Shown piece after piece: positions 39,055 through 49,797 of a stretch of 64,000 nucleotides of DNA. A program made the translations under genes and the position numbers. Source of the DNA: Arenicellaceae bacterium (GTDB lineage Bacteria > Pseudomonadota > Gammaproteobacteria > Arenicellales > Arenicellaceae); NCBI GenBank assembly GCA_029246505.1, contig JAQWNC010000028.1, forward strand, positions 1 to 64,000, written 5' to 3'. Below the pieces are notes generated by a model. That model saw nothing but the letters and a program-made list of their open reading frames with translations, did no database searches and was not told the origin of the DNA. Position 1 is the first letter of the stretch, and the number at the start of each line of letters is the position of its first letter.

Positions 39055-39546
39055 ATGACAAATCTACAACGCTGGCATCCACATGTAACCGTAGCAACCG
39101 TTATCAAACGTTCTAATCAATACTTGATGGTCGAAGAACGTAGCGAACAACTCGGTTTAGTTATAAATCAACCCGCCGGGCATGTGGATCCTGGTGAAGG
39201 TATAGTGGATGCAGCAATTCGGGAGACACTGGAAGAAACCTGTTGGTCAATTAGTATCGACCATCTGGTCGGTATTTACCAATGGTCCTTACCGCAAAAA
39301 CAGAAGCAAAACCTTCCAACCAAAACCTACTTACGGTTTACTTTCGCTGGCCAGATAATCGAGGATCATAGCGGTCAAGTAAAGTTAGATGCCGATATTG
39401 TCGATACTCATTGGTTAACACTAAGTGAAATCGAAAATAAATTTATCGTCCGAAGCCCGCTTGTTGTTAAATCCATTATAGATTATGAAACCGGTAGGAA
39501 AATTCCTCTGAATACATACCAAAATTTAGATTTGGCGGTAAATTAA
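39055..39546 (+). CDS. nudJ: Nudix hydrolase NudJ
   Basis: Nudix pyrophosphatase of 163 residues, acting on nucleoside di- or triphosphates and, in E. coli, on HMP-PP. The Nudix box [20 protein letters not shown] has all acidic metal ligands, though the usual Gly after EEx is Cys (EETCW). [12 protein letters not shown] and the ending [17 protein letters not shown] match NudJ. Directly upstream of mnmA (13 bases), the order seen in E. coli (nudJ-mnmA-hflD-purB). ATG start. Confidence 0.9.
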   Translation: MTNLQRWHPHVTVATVIKRSNQYLMVEERSEQLGLVINQPAGHVDPGEGIVDAAIRETLEETCWSISIDHLVGIYQWSLPQKQKQNLPTKTYLRFTFAGQIIEDHSGQVKLDADIVDTHWLTLSEIENKFIVRSPLVVKSIIDYETGRKIPLNTYQNLDLAVN

Positions 39547-39559
39547 GCTCGCAACAAAT

Positions 39560-40684
39560 ATGCTATTTGACCCTAGCCATCCAGTTACCGGTAAAAAACC
39601 TTCCAAAACCCACGTTATTGTCGGTATGTCGGGTGGAGTGGATTCTTCTGTCGCCGCAATGCTACTGCGTGACGCTGGCTTCTCGGTTAGCGGGCTATTT
39701 ATGAAAAACTGGGAAGAAGATGACACGGAAGAATACTGTGCCGCAGCCGCTGATATGGCCGATGCTCAATTGGTATGCGACAAACTAGGCATCGAATTAA
39801 CAAGCGTGAATTTTGCCGCCGAATATTGGGATAGAGTATTCGAACATTTTCTGGCGGAATATGCCGCAGGTCGAACCCCTAACCCCGATATTCTATGTAA
39901 CCGAGAAATTAAATTTCACGAGTTTTTACTACAAGCGGATTCGCTTGGCGCAGACTACATAGCTACTGGGCACTATGTCGCCAGCGATAAATCTGAGGGT
40001 CAGTATCGATTGCGACGCGCCACCGACGGTAATAAAGACCAAAGCTACTTCTTATACGCGCTGGGACAGCACCAAATAAAGAGAAGTTTGTTCCCACTTG
40101 GCGAGATTGACAAACCGCGCGTCCGCGCTTTAGCACAAGCAGCAGGCCTGGTGACTCATAATAAAAAAGATAGTACCGGCATCTGTTTCATAGGGGAACG
40201 TCGCTTCGATGATTTTCTGGCGAACTATCTAAAACCTTGCCCGGGCGAAATGCGTAGTGATAGAGGCCAGCTGATGGGCACGCATCAAGGGTTGATGTAC
40301 CACACCATCGGCCAACGGCATGGTTTGGATATTGGTGGTCCAGGAAGTGCATGGTATGTGGCAGGAAAAAACTTAAAATCAAATACACTGATCGTTGTAC
40401 AGGGCCATAATCATTCTGGATTACTATCCGACTCGCTCGATGCCTCTGAGCCTGAATGGGTAAGCAATTCGCCCGATAATGGAAGCAAATTAACAGCTAA
40501 AATACGCTATCGCCAAGCCGACCAGGTCTGCACCTATATCCAAACAGGCAGTAGTTTTAGCCTTAAGTTCGATCTGCCGCAACGTGCCGTTACACCAGGC
40601 CAAGCCGTTGTTTTATATCAGGGCAGAAACTGCCTCGGCGGCGGAACAATCATGCATGCCAACGCACCACTTTTATTAGGCTAA
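39560..40684 (+). CDS. mnmA: tRNA-specific 2-thiouridylase MnmA
   Basis: Enzyme of 374 residues that thiolates U34 of tRNA-Lys, -Glu and -Gln, with ATP activation and sulfur from the Tus relay. The PP-loop [15 protein letters not shown] is near 23-37. The two catalytic cysteines lie in [14 protein letters not shown] and [12 protein letters not shown]. The ending [28 protein letters not shown] (in pieces) is the usual C-terminal beta-barrel. The start could be this ATG ([12 protein letters not shown] leader). Follows nudJ in an operon. Confidence 0.96.
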   Translation: MLFDPSHPVTGKKPSKTHVIVGMSGGVDSSVAAMLLRDAGFSVSGLFMKNWEEDDTEEYCAAAADMADAQLVCDKLGIELTSVNFAAEYWDRVFEHFLAEYAAGRTPNPDILCNREIKFHEFLLQADSLGADYIATGHYVASDKSEGQYRLRRATDGNKDQSYFLYALGQHQIKRSLFPLGEIDKPRVRALAQAAGLVTHNKKDSTGICFIGERRFDDFLANYLKPCPGEMRSDRGQLMGTHQGLMYHTIGQRHGLDIGGPGSAWYVAGKNLKSNTLIVVQGHNHSGLLSDSLDASEPEWVSNSPDNGSKLTAKIRYRQADQVCTYIQTGSSFSLKFDLPQRAVTPGQAVVLYQGRNCLGGGTIMHANAPLLLG

Positions 40685-40696
40685 TCGACCAATACA

Positions 40697-41380
40697 CTAT
40701 TTGGAAGTAAATAATAACCGGCTGAGTCTGCGCACTAACTGCCCTATTGCCCGTAACACTAATCCCGGTCTCCCTCCGACATGAGTACTAACCGTCGGGT
40801 CAGGTAATAGATCGGGGACGATCTTAGATTTTAATTTTAATACGGCTGATTCATCCACTGCGCACAAACCACGAAAGACCGCATTTGCGACATAATTCCA
40901 GCTTGAACCCTTGCCACTTGAAGCAACAAAATCAACTAGCACTGGATTAGCATTTTTATCTATGAGTATATTCCCCGGGCTGCGCAAATCTCCATGCGCA
41001 ATACCAGCTGTGTGCATACGTCGAATTAACCGCTCCAGGCTATCAAACCAGGCTTGCCAGTCTTCTATGTGCGGATAGCTTTTTGCTTCTATAGCTTCAG
41101 CGTATTCAATTAGGACCGAACGCGCATCAGGCCTTGCTAATAAAACAGGGATCCCAGAAACTTTTTTAAGCCTAACAAGCGCACGGGCTTCTCGCCAGGT
41201 CAGTAACGGACCAACAAGCATTGCAAACCACCGGTCACAGGCATTTTGGTCTTTCAATACTGCCCGCACGCCACCAATTTCTACTAGTAAGACATCCGGC
41301 CGGGTTCCCTGCCCTTCACGAAGTACATCAATCGTATGCTCACGCAATTCTTTCAAGCTATATTGTGCAATAGTCTTCAT
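40697..41380 (-). CDS. Kinase-like protein, RIO/lipopolysaccharide-kinase fold
   Basis: Protein of 227 residues with eukaryotic-like kinase motifs: Lys43 in RAVLKD, the catalytic loop HGDLRSPGNIL at 129-139 with Asp131 and Asn137, and Asp150 in the VLVDF metal-binding position. The HGDxxxxN catalytic loop is shared by RIO kinases and by Kdo/lipid kinases such as WaaP. It has no membrane segment and a basic C-terminus (VRRLSRLLFTSK). It lies antisense between mnmA and purB, the place hflD holds in relatives. Substrate unknown; a sugar or lipid kinase is likelier than a protein kinase. Confidence 0.65.
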   Translation of the reverse strand: MKTIAQYSLKELREHTIDVLREGQGTRPDVLLVEIGGVRAVLKDQNACDRWFAMLVGPLLTWREARALVRLKKVSGIPVLLARPDARSVLIEYAEAIEAKSYPHIEDWQAWFDSLERLIRRMHTAGIAHGDLRSPGNILIDKNANPVLVDFVASSGKGSSWNYVANAVFRGLCAVDESAVLKLKSKIVPDLLPDPTVSTHVGGRPGLVLRAIGQLVRRLSRLLFTSK

Positions 41381-41607
41381 TGATTGTTGCCGATCCTAAC
41401 GGCTGCAAGTGTGCCTAATCAGACTGAAATTTTGAACCTTATGATACCATCTGGACTAATCTATTAGAGTGATCTCAGGCACCACATATGCAGTATATTT
41501 GGCCCTGTTTAATCCTTACAATTAGCCGAAAAACTGCTTTAATCTAATCCTTACGTAAAATACATGCAACATAGTAGCGGTTGCCGACTCGACAGGATCA
41601 GTAATAA

Positions 41608-43047
<1,440 letters not shown>

Positions 43048-43053
43048 ATACTA

Positions 43054-43794
43054 ATGACAGAGGTCACCCGACTATCTAAGGTTATGGCTAATCGCGGCCT
43101 GTGCTCCAGACGCGAAGCTGACAAAATGATCGAGGCAGGTCTGGTAAGTGTGGACGGCACAATCGTCTCTTTACTCGGATCCAAGGTCGCTCTGGATGCC
43201 AACATTCAAATTGCTGCGGTGGCTGAAGAAGCACGTGATGCAGCAGTGACGATCATGATAAACAAACCCATAGGCTACGTTTCAGGCCAAGCTGAAGACG
43301 ATTACGTCCCTGCTATTAGGCTATTCAACGCGGACAATCAATATCACGATGGTTCAATTTATACTCGATTTAATCACAAGCATACCCGTAAGCTTGCCCC
43401 GGCTGGCAGGTTAGACATCGACTCACAAGGACTACTAGTCATGACCCAGGACGGGCGAATAGCAAAAGCGCTAGTTGGTGAGAATAGCCAAATTGAAAAA
43501 GAGTATTTGGTTCGTATAGATGGCAGTGTCGGCGAAAATAAAATTCGCAAACTTAGCCACGGCCTAGAACTTGACGGCAAGAAACTAAAGCCCGCCAAGA
43601 TACGCGTTCAAAACGAAGATCAACTTAACTTTATTCTCACCGAGGGCAAGAAAAGACAAATTCGCCGCATGTGCGAACTTGTCGATCTAAAAGTGGTCGG
43701 AATTAAACGGGTGCGAATTGGAAAACTTCGACTCGGTAAGTTACCTGAAGGCCAATGGCAATATGTAGATCGCAGCTACTTCATAGATTCATAG
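43054..43794 (+). CDS. 23S rRNA pseudouridine synthase, RluF/RluB-like
   Basis: Pseudouridine synthase of 246 residues: an N-terminal S4 RNA-binding domain (RLSKVMANRGLCSRREADKMI), then the catalytic domain with GRLDIDSQGLLVMTQDG, whose first Asp is the nucleophile, and the conserved KEYLVRIDG and EGKKRQIRRMCE segments. The NKPIGYVSGQ loop and the KVVGIKRVRIGKLRLGKLPEGQW ending (in pieces) resemble RluF, which modifies U2604, more than RluB, but the exact uridine is not certain. It follows purB directly and precedes pyrD. Confidence 0.85.
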   Translation: MTEVTRLSKVMANRGLCSRREADKMIEAGLVSVDGTIVSLLGSKVALDANIQIAAVAEEARDAAVTIMINKPIGYVSGQAEDDYVPAIRLFNADNQYHDGSIYTRFNHKHTRKLAPAGRLDIDSQGLLVMTQDGRIAKALVGENSQIEKEYLVRIDGSVGENKIRKLSHGLELDGKKLKPAKIRVQNEDQLNFILTEGKKRQIRRMCELVDLKVVGIKRVRIGKLRLGKLPEGQWQYVDRSYFIDS

Positions 43795-43814
43795 CTGTGA
43801 TCCAACCAAAAAAA

Positions 43815-44915
43815 GTGTCCTATCTGTATAAATTTATAATGTCATTACTTTTTGCGCTCGATGCCGAAAAAGCTCATGACATTACGCTAGGCGTATTGGG
43901 TGGGGTATCGCGTTCAAATTTTCTAAGCCAAATACTACAATCTGGTATTGGGAACCGGGTTCCAGATATACCAACACGCCTTATGGGGCTGGAATTTCGC
44001 CACCCAGTTGGATTAGCTGCCGGACTAGATAAAAATGCCAGAGCCTATGAAGCATTCAGCGCGTTGGGGTTTAGTAGTATAGAAACTGGAACTGTAACTC
44101 CGAAACCCCAACCAGGAAGTGAAAAGCCACGTATTTTCCGACTTGTACAAGACCAGGCTATTATCAATCGACTTGGATTCAATAGCGAGGGGCTTGATAA
44201 CTACAAAAGTAATCTTCAAAAACGACGAACCAAATCAATTATCGGTGGGAATGTCGGCAAGAATGCTAGCACCTCCCTAGATAGAGCCCACGAAGACTAT
44301 GTCACAGGCATGCGTCAAATCTACAAGTTAGTCGACTATATTACGATCAATATTTCATCACCGAACACTAAAGCGTTACGCGAATTACAAAATGCCGAAT
44401 ATCTAGATGATTTATTGTTTAAAGTAAAAGATACGCAGAGTAAGCTAAATAAAGTTTCGGGAATTTACACGCCTGTAGCTCTTAAAATCGCCCCTGACCT
44501 TCAGCCTGACGAATTAGAAACGCTTTGTGAACTGGCTACCAGCCACGAATTCGATGCGCTTATTGCAACAAACACGACGATAGATAGACCAACGACCCTT
44601 GCTTCGGAACAAAAGACCGAAATTGGTGGTTTAAGCGGAAAACCATTAAACGATAAAAGTACCGATACTATCCGTACCGCAGCTTTTTACCTTGAAGGAA
44701 AGTTGCCGATTATTGGAGTTGGTGGCATCACCAACACTCGCGATGCGTGGGACAAACTAATGGCCGGTGCAGAGTACCTCCAAATCTATACCTCTTTCAT
44801 TTATCAGGGACCTGCAATTATTGAAACTATCGTCAAAGGACTGCAAGCACGGCTTGAGCACTATCAATGCCAAACAATTGCTGAGGCCCGTCGAAAGCTT
44901 ACAAAAGACCAATAG
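43815..44915 (+). CDS. pyrD: Dihydroorotate dehydrogenase, class 2 (quinone)
   Basis: Membrane-associated flavoenzyme of pyrimidine synthesis, passing electrons from dihydroorotate to quinones. Family features are the amphipathic N-terminus, FRHPVGLAAGLDKNARAYEAF, GSIE-like FSSIETGTVTPKPQPG, INRLGFNSEG, the catalytic Ser in INISSPNTKALRELQ, and GVGGITNTRDAWDKL. The frame is open from 43755, overlapping the previous gene; alignment of YLYKFIMSLLFALDAEKAH with E. coli PyrD favours the GTG at 43815 (366 residues). No clear ribosome-binding sequence. ATG at 43839 is an alternative. Confidence 0.93.
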   Translation: MSYLYKFIMSLLFALDAEKAHDITLGVLGGVSRSNFLSQILQSGIGNRVPDIPTRLMGLEFRHPVGLAAGLDKNARAYEAFSALGFSSIETGTVTPKPQPGSEKPRIFRLVQDQAIINRLGFNSEGLDNYKSNLQKRRTKSIIGGNVGKNASTSLDRAHEDYVTGMRQIYKLVDYITINISSPNTKALRELQNAEYLDDLLFKVKDTQSKLNKVSGIYTPVALKIAPDLQPDELETLCELATSHEFDALIATNTTIDRPTTLASEQKTEIGGLSGKPLNDKSTDTIRTAAFYLEGKLPIIGVGGITNTRDAWDKLMAGAEYLQIYTSFIYQGPAIIETIVKGLQARLEHYQCQTIAEARRKLTKDQ

Positions 44916-45158
44916 CGCTATCAAGAAACCGTTACATACCGGGTAAATCGATCAGCCTGAATTCGAGGCAAATAGAATAAATAAATATTTAGCATTAAAT
45001 GTATACGTCTTGTACGAAAGGGTATTACAGTACTTTTTATACGGCCGCAATCCGTATGTGATAAGTTAATCGTCAGTCAGATTAGCAACCAGAGAATAGG
45101 TTAAAAATTCTCGATACTTAGCTGACAATAAACATTTCGCACCGGCAAGGAGGTCAAT

Positions 45159-45903
45159 GTGAAACAAAGTAAAAATTATAAAGGTAATAGCTCTTTTCAC
45201 ACTAGTAGCACTACTTGGAAGAGTTTTCTACCTTCCACCACTAGGATAAGTAGAAATTTTAATTGGCTTGTGCATGCGCCATGTCCGATATGCCGAAAAT
45301 CCCAACAAAATTTATCTACAATCGCTTGTGACGGGTGCGCTGACAGCATTCAACTTAACGTCGCTGGCTGCGGTATCTGCAACGATCACATCGAAAGCGC
45401 TAACATTTTCAGTAGGTGTATTACTAACCCACTCTACTTTGATTGTTTAATCGCCACATGGCTATATAAAACTCCACTGGATATTTTAATTAGTAAGGCA
45501 TCTGGGGTACTCAGCGGTTCATTACCCTTTAACTAGTTATTCCCATAACCCTCCCGTAGGCTCTAGTGCCAGTAACGCTGCACGTGTGCTGTTTGCGCGA
45601 ACGTGGCTACAATCAGGCAAAACTTATAGCCAGGGCTATTTCGACAGCACCCGGTATACCTGTCTTCGAAAATATGGCGCGTAAAAAACACGCGACTCTA
45701 CCGCAAAGTAAGCTTGGAGTTAGAAAACGATTAGTCAGTTTAAAGCAGGCATTTTCAGCAAATAAATGGCCTAACATTGATCGTCTTGCGATTATTGACG
45801 ATGTCGCGACGTCCGAGGCAACACTAAATGAACTCGCCAAAACATTAAAGAACGTGGTTGATAAACAGGTGGACTGCTGATGTATTGCAAGGACAAAAAA
45901 ACA
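45159..45903 (+). pseudogene. Disrupted comF family gene
   Basis: A ComF/GntX-type phosphoribosyltransferase gene in pieces. From a GTG at 45159 with AAGGAGG upstream, 125 codons encode the N-terminal zinc-finger part (CPICRKSQ, CDGC, CGIC) and end in TAG at 45534-45536. The C-terminal half resumes in another frame near 45566: VTLHVCCLRERGYNQAKLIA, ARKKHATLPQSKLG and the PRPP-binding IIDDVATSEATL. Further on, KQVDC-TGA-CIAR shows TGA at a position where homologues have Trp. One frameshift, a probable deletion and one nonsense change make it inactive. Intact ComF aids DNA uptake in competent bacteria. Confidence 0.85.
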
Positions 45904-46206
45904 ATGAATTTGACTAGGGGACTTTATGTAAATGGTTTAAAATCAGTAGCTAACGAGATAAAGTTAGATACATATATTAGGAATGCTTTGATATTCACGA
46001 TCGCACCGCCCCAATCCTTAACGCCCCATGAAGAGCCGCGCGTTACCTTACGCTATTTTGGGGCCGACAGGTGTATGACCTTAAAAAGCCCCGCAGTATC
46101 GATTTACTTAAGCAAGCTATTACAAATACTGGTTAAGAAAATTTATACTCAAGAGCTCAATCTACAAGACATCGCCGTTAAATTAGGGCCTAACCGTGAT
46201 ATATAG
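45904..46206 (+). other. Unrecognised open stretch, possible gene remnant
   Basis: A frame from ATG 45904 (contiguous with the comF frame after its TGA) reads about 100 codons to TAG at 46204-46206. Its sequence (LTRGLYVNGLKSVANEIKLD, PRVTLRYFGADRC) has no family I recognise. Another frame over 46037-46128 also looks protein-like (LFWGRQVYDLKKPRSIDLL). Lying between a comF pseudogene and pilus remnants, it is more likely debris than a functional gene. Confidence 0.35.
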
Positions 46207-46873
46207 AATAGCGGCAGCAGAAGTATTAGTACTCGGTCAAAGCCCTAACCAAGCAGAGCCCCACCCAAGTTCTATAATTTCCGAAACCAACAAACGTAGC
46301 GACCTGCTTGCCAAATGCTGGGGGATCGATAGCTGGTGGGCGTTGGTAGTAGCTGGTGAAGAGTCGGGTAAACTCGGCACTATACTGGACCGAATAGCCA
46401 CATACCAGGAAAAAATGGAGGCTATAAAGAGCAAAGTGAAGTCTGCGTTGATGTCCCCTACAGTAGTGTTATCTATCGCAATTGCAGTGATCATTATACT
46501 GCCACTGTCCGTAATTCCTTCCTTTGAGAAAATGTTCAAAAGTTTTGGATCAGACTTGCCAACGTTGACCCAAATGATGGTAGATGCATCACACTGGGTT
46601 AGTTCGAATTGGCCATTCATGCTGCTTGTTAGCGTAGGTGGCTCAATGATTTTCTCATCCATCTGCAAGCGATCGACAAACATGCAATACACCGCTGATC
46701 GACTGATACTTAAAGCACCCATTATTGGTGTAATTGTTAACAAATCAGCTATCGTGCTAAAGCGTACTTCGCGCAGCAAACCTATTCCGTTTGGGCCATT
46801 TTTAGCATCTGGCACGGTAATAGCGCTGCTATGGGGCAACGACATCATCACAGCTTATTTAAGCACGCTGTAA
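46196..46873 (+). pseudogene. pilC fragment fused to the tail of pilD
   Basis: Open frame of 225 codons joining two type IV pilus genes. Residues about 47-187 match the middle of PilC, the inner membrane platform: WALVVAGEESGKLGTILDRI, EKMEAIKSKVKSAL, FEKMFKSFGSDLPTLTQM and LILKAPIIGVIVNKSAI. Residues about 192-225 match the extreme C-terminus of the prepilin peptidase PilD: KPIPFGPFLASGTVIALLWG. The second half of PilC and nearly all of PilD, with its catalytic aspartates, are missing, and no pilB lies upstream. The first 46 residues are unrelated. This is a deletion scar of the usual pilB-pilC-pilD-coaE order; the product cannot be functional. Confidence 0.85.
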
Positions 46874-46877
46874 TCAT

Positions 46878-47492
46878 ATGAGCTTACGTGTCGGGCTTAC
46901 CGGTGGTATTGGCTCAGGAAAAACACAAATCTCCAATCGGTTGGGTGAGCTAGGTGTCGAAATTATAGATACCGATAAAATCGCACGAGAAATCGTTGTT
47001 CCAGCATTACCAACACTAAATCGAATCGTCGACCACTTTGGTACAGACGCGCTCACAAATACTAAGCATCTTGATCGCGCTTGGTTGCGCAAGCACGTAT
47101 TCGATCACCCGAATGCTCGCGTAGAACTCGATAGAATCACCCATCCAGTTATTGCCAAACTAACCGCGCAACGACTCAGCATGTCACAAGGAGCATACTG
47201 TGTTGCAGTTATTCCCCTTCTCATCGAAACCTCTTTTAAAAGACTGCTGGATCACGTAGTTGTAGTTACTGCGCCTATAGAAAAGCGTATTACCTGGATT
47301 ATGAATAGAAACCAGCTATCACGATCCGAAGTGCTTAAAATAATAGACTCTCAAGTCAGTGATGATGAACGAGTTGCTCAGGCAAACGCTACCGTTCAAA
47401 ATAATGGCAGCCTCGAAGCGCTTCTACTTGCCACAGATAAACTACATTTAGACCTACATAATTTAGCCACCAAAAAATCAAATACAAAATAA
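46878..47492 (+). CDS. coaE: Dephospho-CoA kinase
   Basis: Last enzyme of coenzyme A synthesis, phosphorylating the 3'-hydroxyl of dephospho-CoA; 204 residues. The P-loop is GLTGGIGSGKTQISNRL near 6-22. The IDTDKIAREIV segment carries the acidic substrate-binding residues, and HPVI and the lid region RITWIMNRNQLSRSE follow. It is intact and lies four bases after the pilC/pilD scar, keeping the place coaE has at the end of pil operons. Its original promoter may have been lost with the pilus genes, so transcription from remnant sequence is likely. ATG start. Confidence 0.94.
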   Translation: MSLRVGLTGGIGSGKTQISNRLGELGVEIIDTDKIAREIVVPALPTLNRIVDHFGTDALTNTKHLDRAWLRKHVFDHPNARVELDRITHPVIAKLTAQRLSMSQGAYCVAVIPLLIETSFKRLLDHVVVVTAPIEKRITWIMNRNQLSRSEVLKIIDSQVSDDERVAQANATVQNNGSLEALLLATDKLHLDLHNLATKKSNTK

Positions 47493-47562
47493 CTCCACGT
47501 TACTGTCCGCCTTTAACTTTTTAATTCAAGTGCTGAGAAAACCTTATGCGAAACTAAAGAGC

Positions 47563-48537
47563 TTAGCCCCAGGCTGCAGAAATCATGGCTACTCCTTGCC
47601 CTCCGGCTCGGCGAATTTGCTCGATATTATCCTCGCGCATTCCACCTACCGCATATACCGGAACATTCGCCATCACCGAGAGTCTAGAAAACTCAGTTAT
47701 CCCTAGTACTTCCCCATCAGAATGCGACCGAGTACTAGCAATACTCCCCACAGTAATGTAATCAGCCTCAATTACTTTGGCCATATGAATCTCCTCAGCA
47801 CTATGACATGAGCAACCGAGCAGCAAGCCATGAGGTTTTTTACACCCTTCCGCCAAAGCTCTACGCACATTGGACACACTTAGATGAATCCCTGCTATAC
47901 CCTCGACCATTTCAAATCCGAGGTTATCATTTCGAGTAACCTGCACAGACGAACCTCTAGTACAACTCACCAATCGCGTAGTAAATTCATTACGCTCTGT
48001 CAAATTTAAGTCCGGTTCTCGCACCTGAATCATCGCAGAAATACCGTGTTTGACTTCGGCGGCAACCGCTTCGCAAATATGATTCATACCAAACCTTTTG
48101 GTATCTGTAATCATTATGCGTTGCGGTAAAGTCAGTGCGCTAAAAATTGGTTGCGTAGCCTCCAAAAAATCTTTGACATGGGTATTAGCGAGCGATATCC
48201 ACTCAATCGCCTGACCCTCTCGTCCATGCGGTTCGCCCAGATACGAATTCACTTCCATAACGTACAAACGAACTTTTCTATCCGGGTAATCATGATCCAA
48301 TTGTATAAGTGGTCTAGATCCTGTTATCTGAATACCTAACTCTTCGCTGAGTTCTCTAGCAAGTGCATGTTCAGGTGTTTCACAAGACTCCAATTTTCCG
48401 CCTGGAAACTCCCAGCGCTCGAAGTAACGATCTTGCACCAAGCGCTGCCCGACTAGAACTTCGTCGTTACCTCGCCGAATAACGCCTACCGCGACCTCTA
48501 TACGCTTTGATATTTGCTCAACTTCGATAGTCGGCAT
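47563..48537 (-). CDS. Nudix MutT domain fused to thiamine phosphate synthase-like domain
   Basis: Fusion of 324 residues. The N-terminal MutT domain (about 13-135) has a complete Nudix box, with Gly47, Glu53, Arg61, Glu62, Glu65, Glu66 and Gly68, and would sanitise 8-oxo-dGTP. The C-terminal domain (about 140-324) is a TIM barrel of the ThiE/TenI type: SAMIQVREPDL, GIHLSVSNVRRALAE, SCHSAEEIHMAKVIEADYITVG (in pieces) and VYAVGGMREDNIEQIRRAGGQGVAMI. This architecture is known next to argJ-secA in gammaproteobacteria. It overlaps argJ by 20 bases. Whether the second domain makes thiamine phosphate is unproven. Confidence 0.9.
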   Translation of the reverse strand: MPTIEVEQISKRIEVAVGVIRRGNDEVLVGQRLVQDRYFERWEFPGGKLESCETPEHALARELSEELGIQITGSRPLIQLDHDYPDRKVRLYVMEVNSYLGEPHGREGQAIEWISLANTHVKDFLEATQPIFSALTLPQRIMITDTKRFGMNHICEAVAAEVKHGISAMIQVREPDLNLTERNEFTTRLVSCTRGSSVQVTRNDNLGFEMVEGIAGIHLSVSNVRRALAEGCKKPHGLLLGCSCHSAEEIHMAKVIEADYITVGSIASTRSHSDGEVLGITEFSRLSVMANVPVYAVGGMREDNIEQIRRAGGQGVAMISAAWG

Positions 48538-49741
48538 TTATACTTACATAATCATGTGAAAAGTCAGAAGTCCATACAGTAGCAACTTGATCGCCACTAG
48601 CTATTCTTACATCTATTCTCAAATCAACCTGGTTAAAGGCCGTTTGACCGTCAGACTCCTGATAATCCGATACAAGTTCCCCTGCCCGCACTATCGAAAC
48701 ACCATTGATACTTATAGAAACTTCTTGCATATTAATTTCATCGCTTGAAATTGGTGCACGCCCAATCGCGGCGAGTATTCGCCCCCAATTCGGGTCACTT
48801 GCAAATATCGCAGTTTTAACTAACGGTGACAGCGCAATCGTATTGGCAACAGACTTACAAGCATCATAGTGACCACCCAACACATTTATCTCAACAAACT
48901 TTGTAGCGCCTTCCGCGTCCCTAACAACACTTTTTGCAAGTGCCTGAGTCAATTCATATAACGCTGCTTGAAACTTCTTAAAACGCGGATCTGCGCTATC
49001 TTCTATTATCGAAATATCGCATCTACCTGTCGCTGTAAGGCTACAGGCATCGTTAGTAGAAGTATCACCATCCACTGTAATACAGTTAAAGCTTCGATCA
49101 ACGGCAAACTCCAATGACTGCTGCAATAACGAATGGGCTACTGGAGCATCTGTGCCAATAAACGCTAACATGGTCGCCATATCTGGATGAATCATACCCG
49201 ACCCTTTTACTACCCCCGTCAACGTCACAAGCTCACCATCAATCTGTAACTGTATAGACTCGCCCTTAGCCACCGTATCGGTCGTCATAATAGCGTTTGC
49301 AGCCTCGACCCATCGGTCCTTACTCAGGTCTGTGGCCAGCGAAGGTACTGCAATACTAAACCGCTCAATCAGTAAATGTTCACCTATCACTCCTGTAGAA
49401 AACGGTAACACTTGTTCAGGCAATAGTCCTAATTCTGCAGCCACTAACGCGCTACACTGTAGCGCATCGTCCAATCCCTGTTGGCCGGTTCCGGCATTCG
49501 CATTGCCAGCATTAATCAAAAGTGCCCGAGGCTGCGTTATTTTATAGTGCCTTGCGGCAATTTGGACCGGTGCTGCACTAAATCGGTTTTGAGTTTGAAC
49601 TAATGCCGTATTACTCCCTTCATCCAGTACGATCAGCACTAAATCATCACGATCAGCATAGCGAATTCCTGCAGCACAAGTCGCAAGTTGAAGGCCATCA
49701 ACTGCTAGCAACTGACTAACGCTGTCCAATCCTACTGCCAT
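48518..49741 (-). CDS. argJ: Bifunctional ornithine acetyltransferase/N-acetylglutamate synthase
   Basis: Arginine biosynthesis enzyme of 407 residues, recycling the acetyl group from N-acetylornithine to glutamate. It is made as a precursor that self-cleaves at MAT-ML: the motif GSGMIHPDMATML is present with the nucleophile Thr190. Other conserved segments are LLINAGNANAGTGQQGL, VLPFSTGVIGE, NCITVDGDTSTNDACSL and DPNWGRILAAIGRA. Located 56 bases after secA on the same strand and overlapping the Nudix fusion downstream. ATG start at 49741. Confidence 0.95.
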   Translation of the reverse strand: MAVGLDSVSQLLAVDGLQLATCAAGIRYADRDDLVLIVLDEGSNTALVQTQNRFSAAPVQIAARHYKITQPRALLINAGNANAGTGQQGLDDALQCSALVAAELGLLPEQVLPFSTGVIGEHLLIERFSIAVPSLATDLSKDRWVEAANAIMTTDTVAKGESIQLQIDGELVTLTGVVKGSGMIHPDMATMLAFIGTDAPVAHSLLQQSLEFAVDRSFNCITVDGDTSTNDACSLTATGRCDISIIEDSADPRFKKFQAALYELTQALAKSVVRDAEGATKFVEINVLGGHYDACKSVANTIALSPLVKTAIFASDPNWGRILAAIGRAPISSDEINMQEVSISINGVSIVRAGELVSDYQESDGQTAFNQVDLRIDVRIASGDQVATVWTSDFSHDYVSINADYRS

Positions 49742-49797
49742 TTTACAAATCTTGAATCATACTGGTCAGTACATCACCGAAATCTACGATGCCTCCA

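Noticed and set aside
45049-45067. ATACGG/CCGTAT inverted repeat upstream of comF as an operator
   Set aside because: Only 6 bp per arm with a seven-base spacer, a length expected by chance in 64 kb.
46237-46851. 204-codon minus-strand frame over the pilC fragment
   Set aside because: It is an antisense shadow of the pilC-derived frame, with no family motifs; the plus strand has clear PilC and PilD segments.
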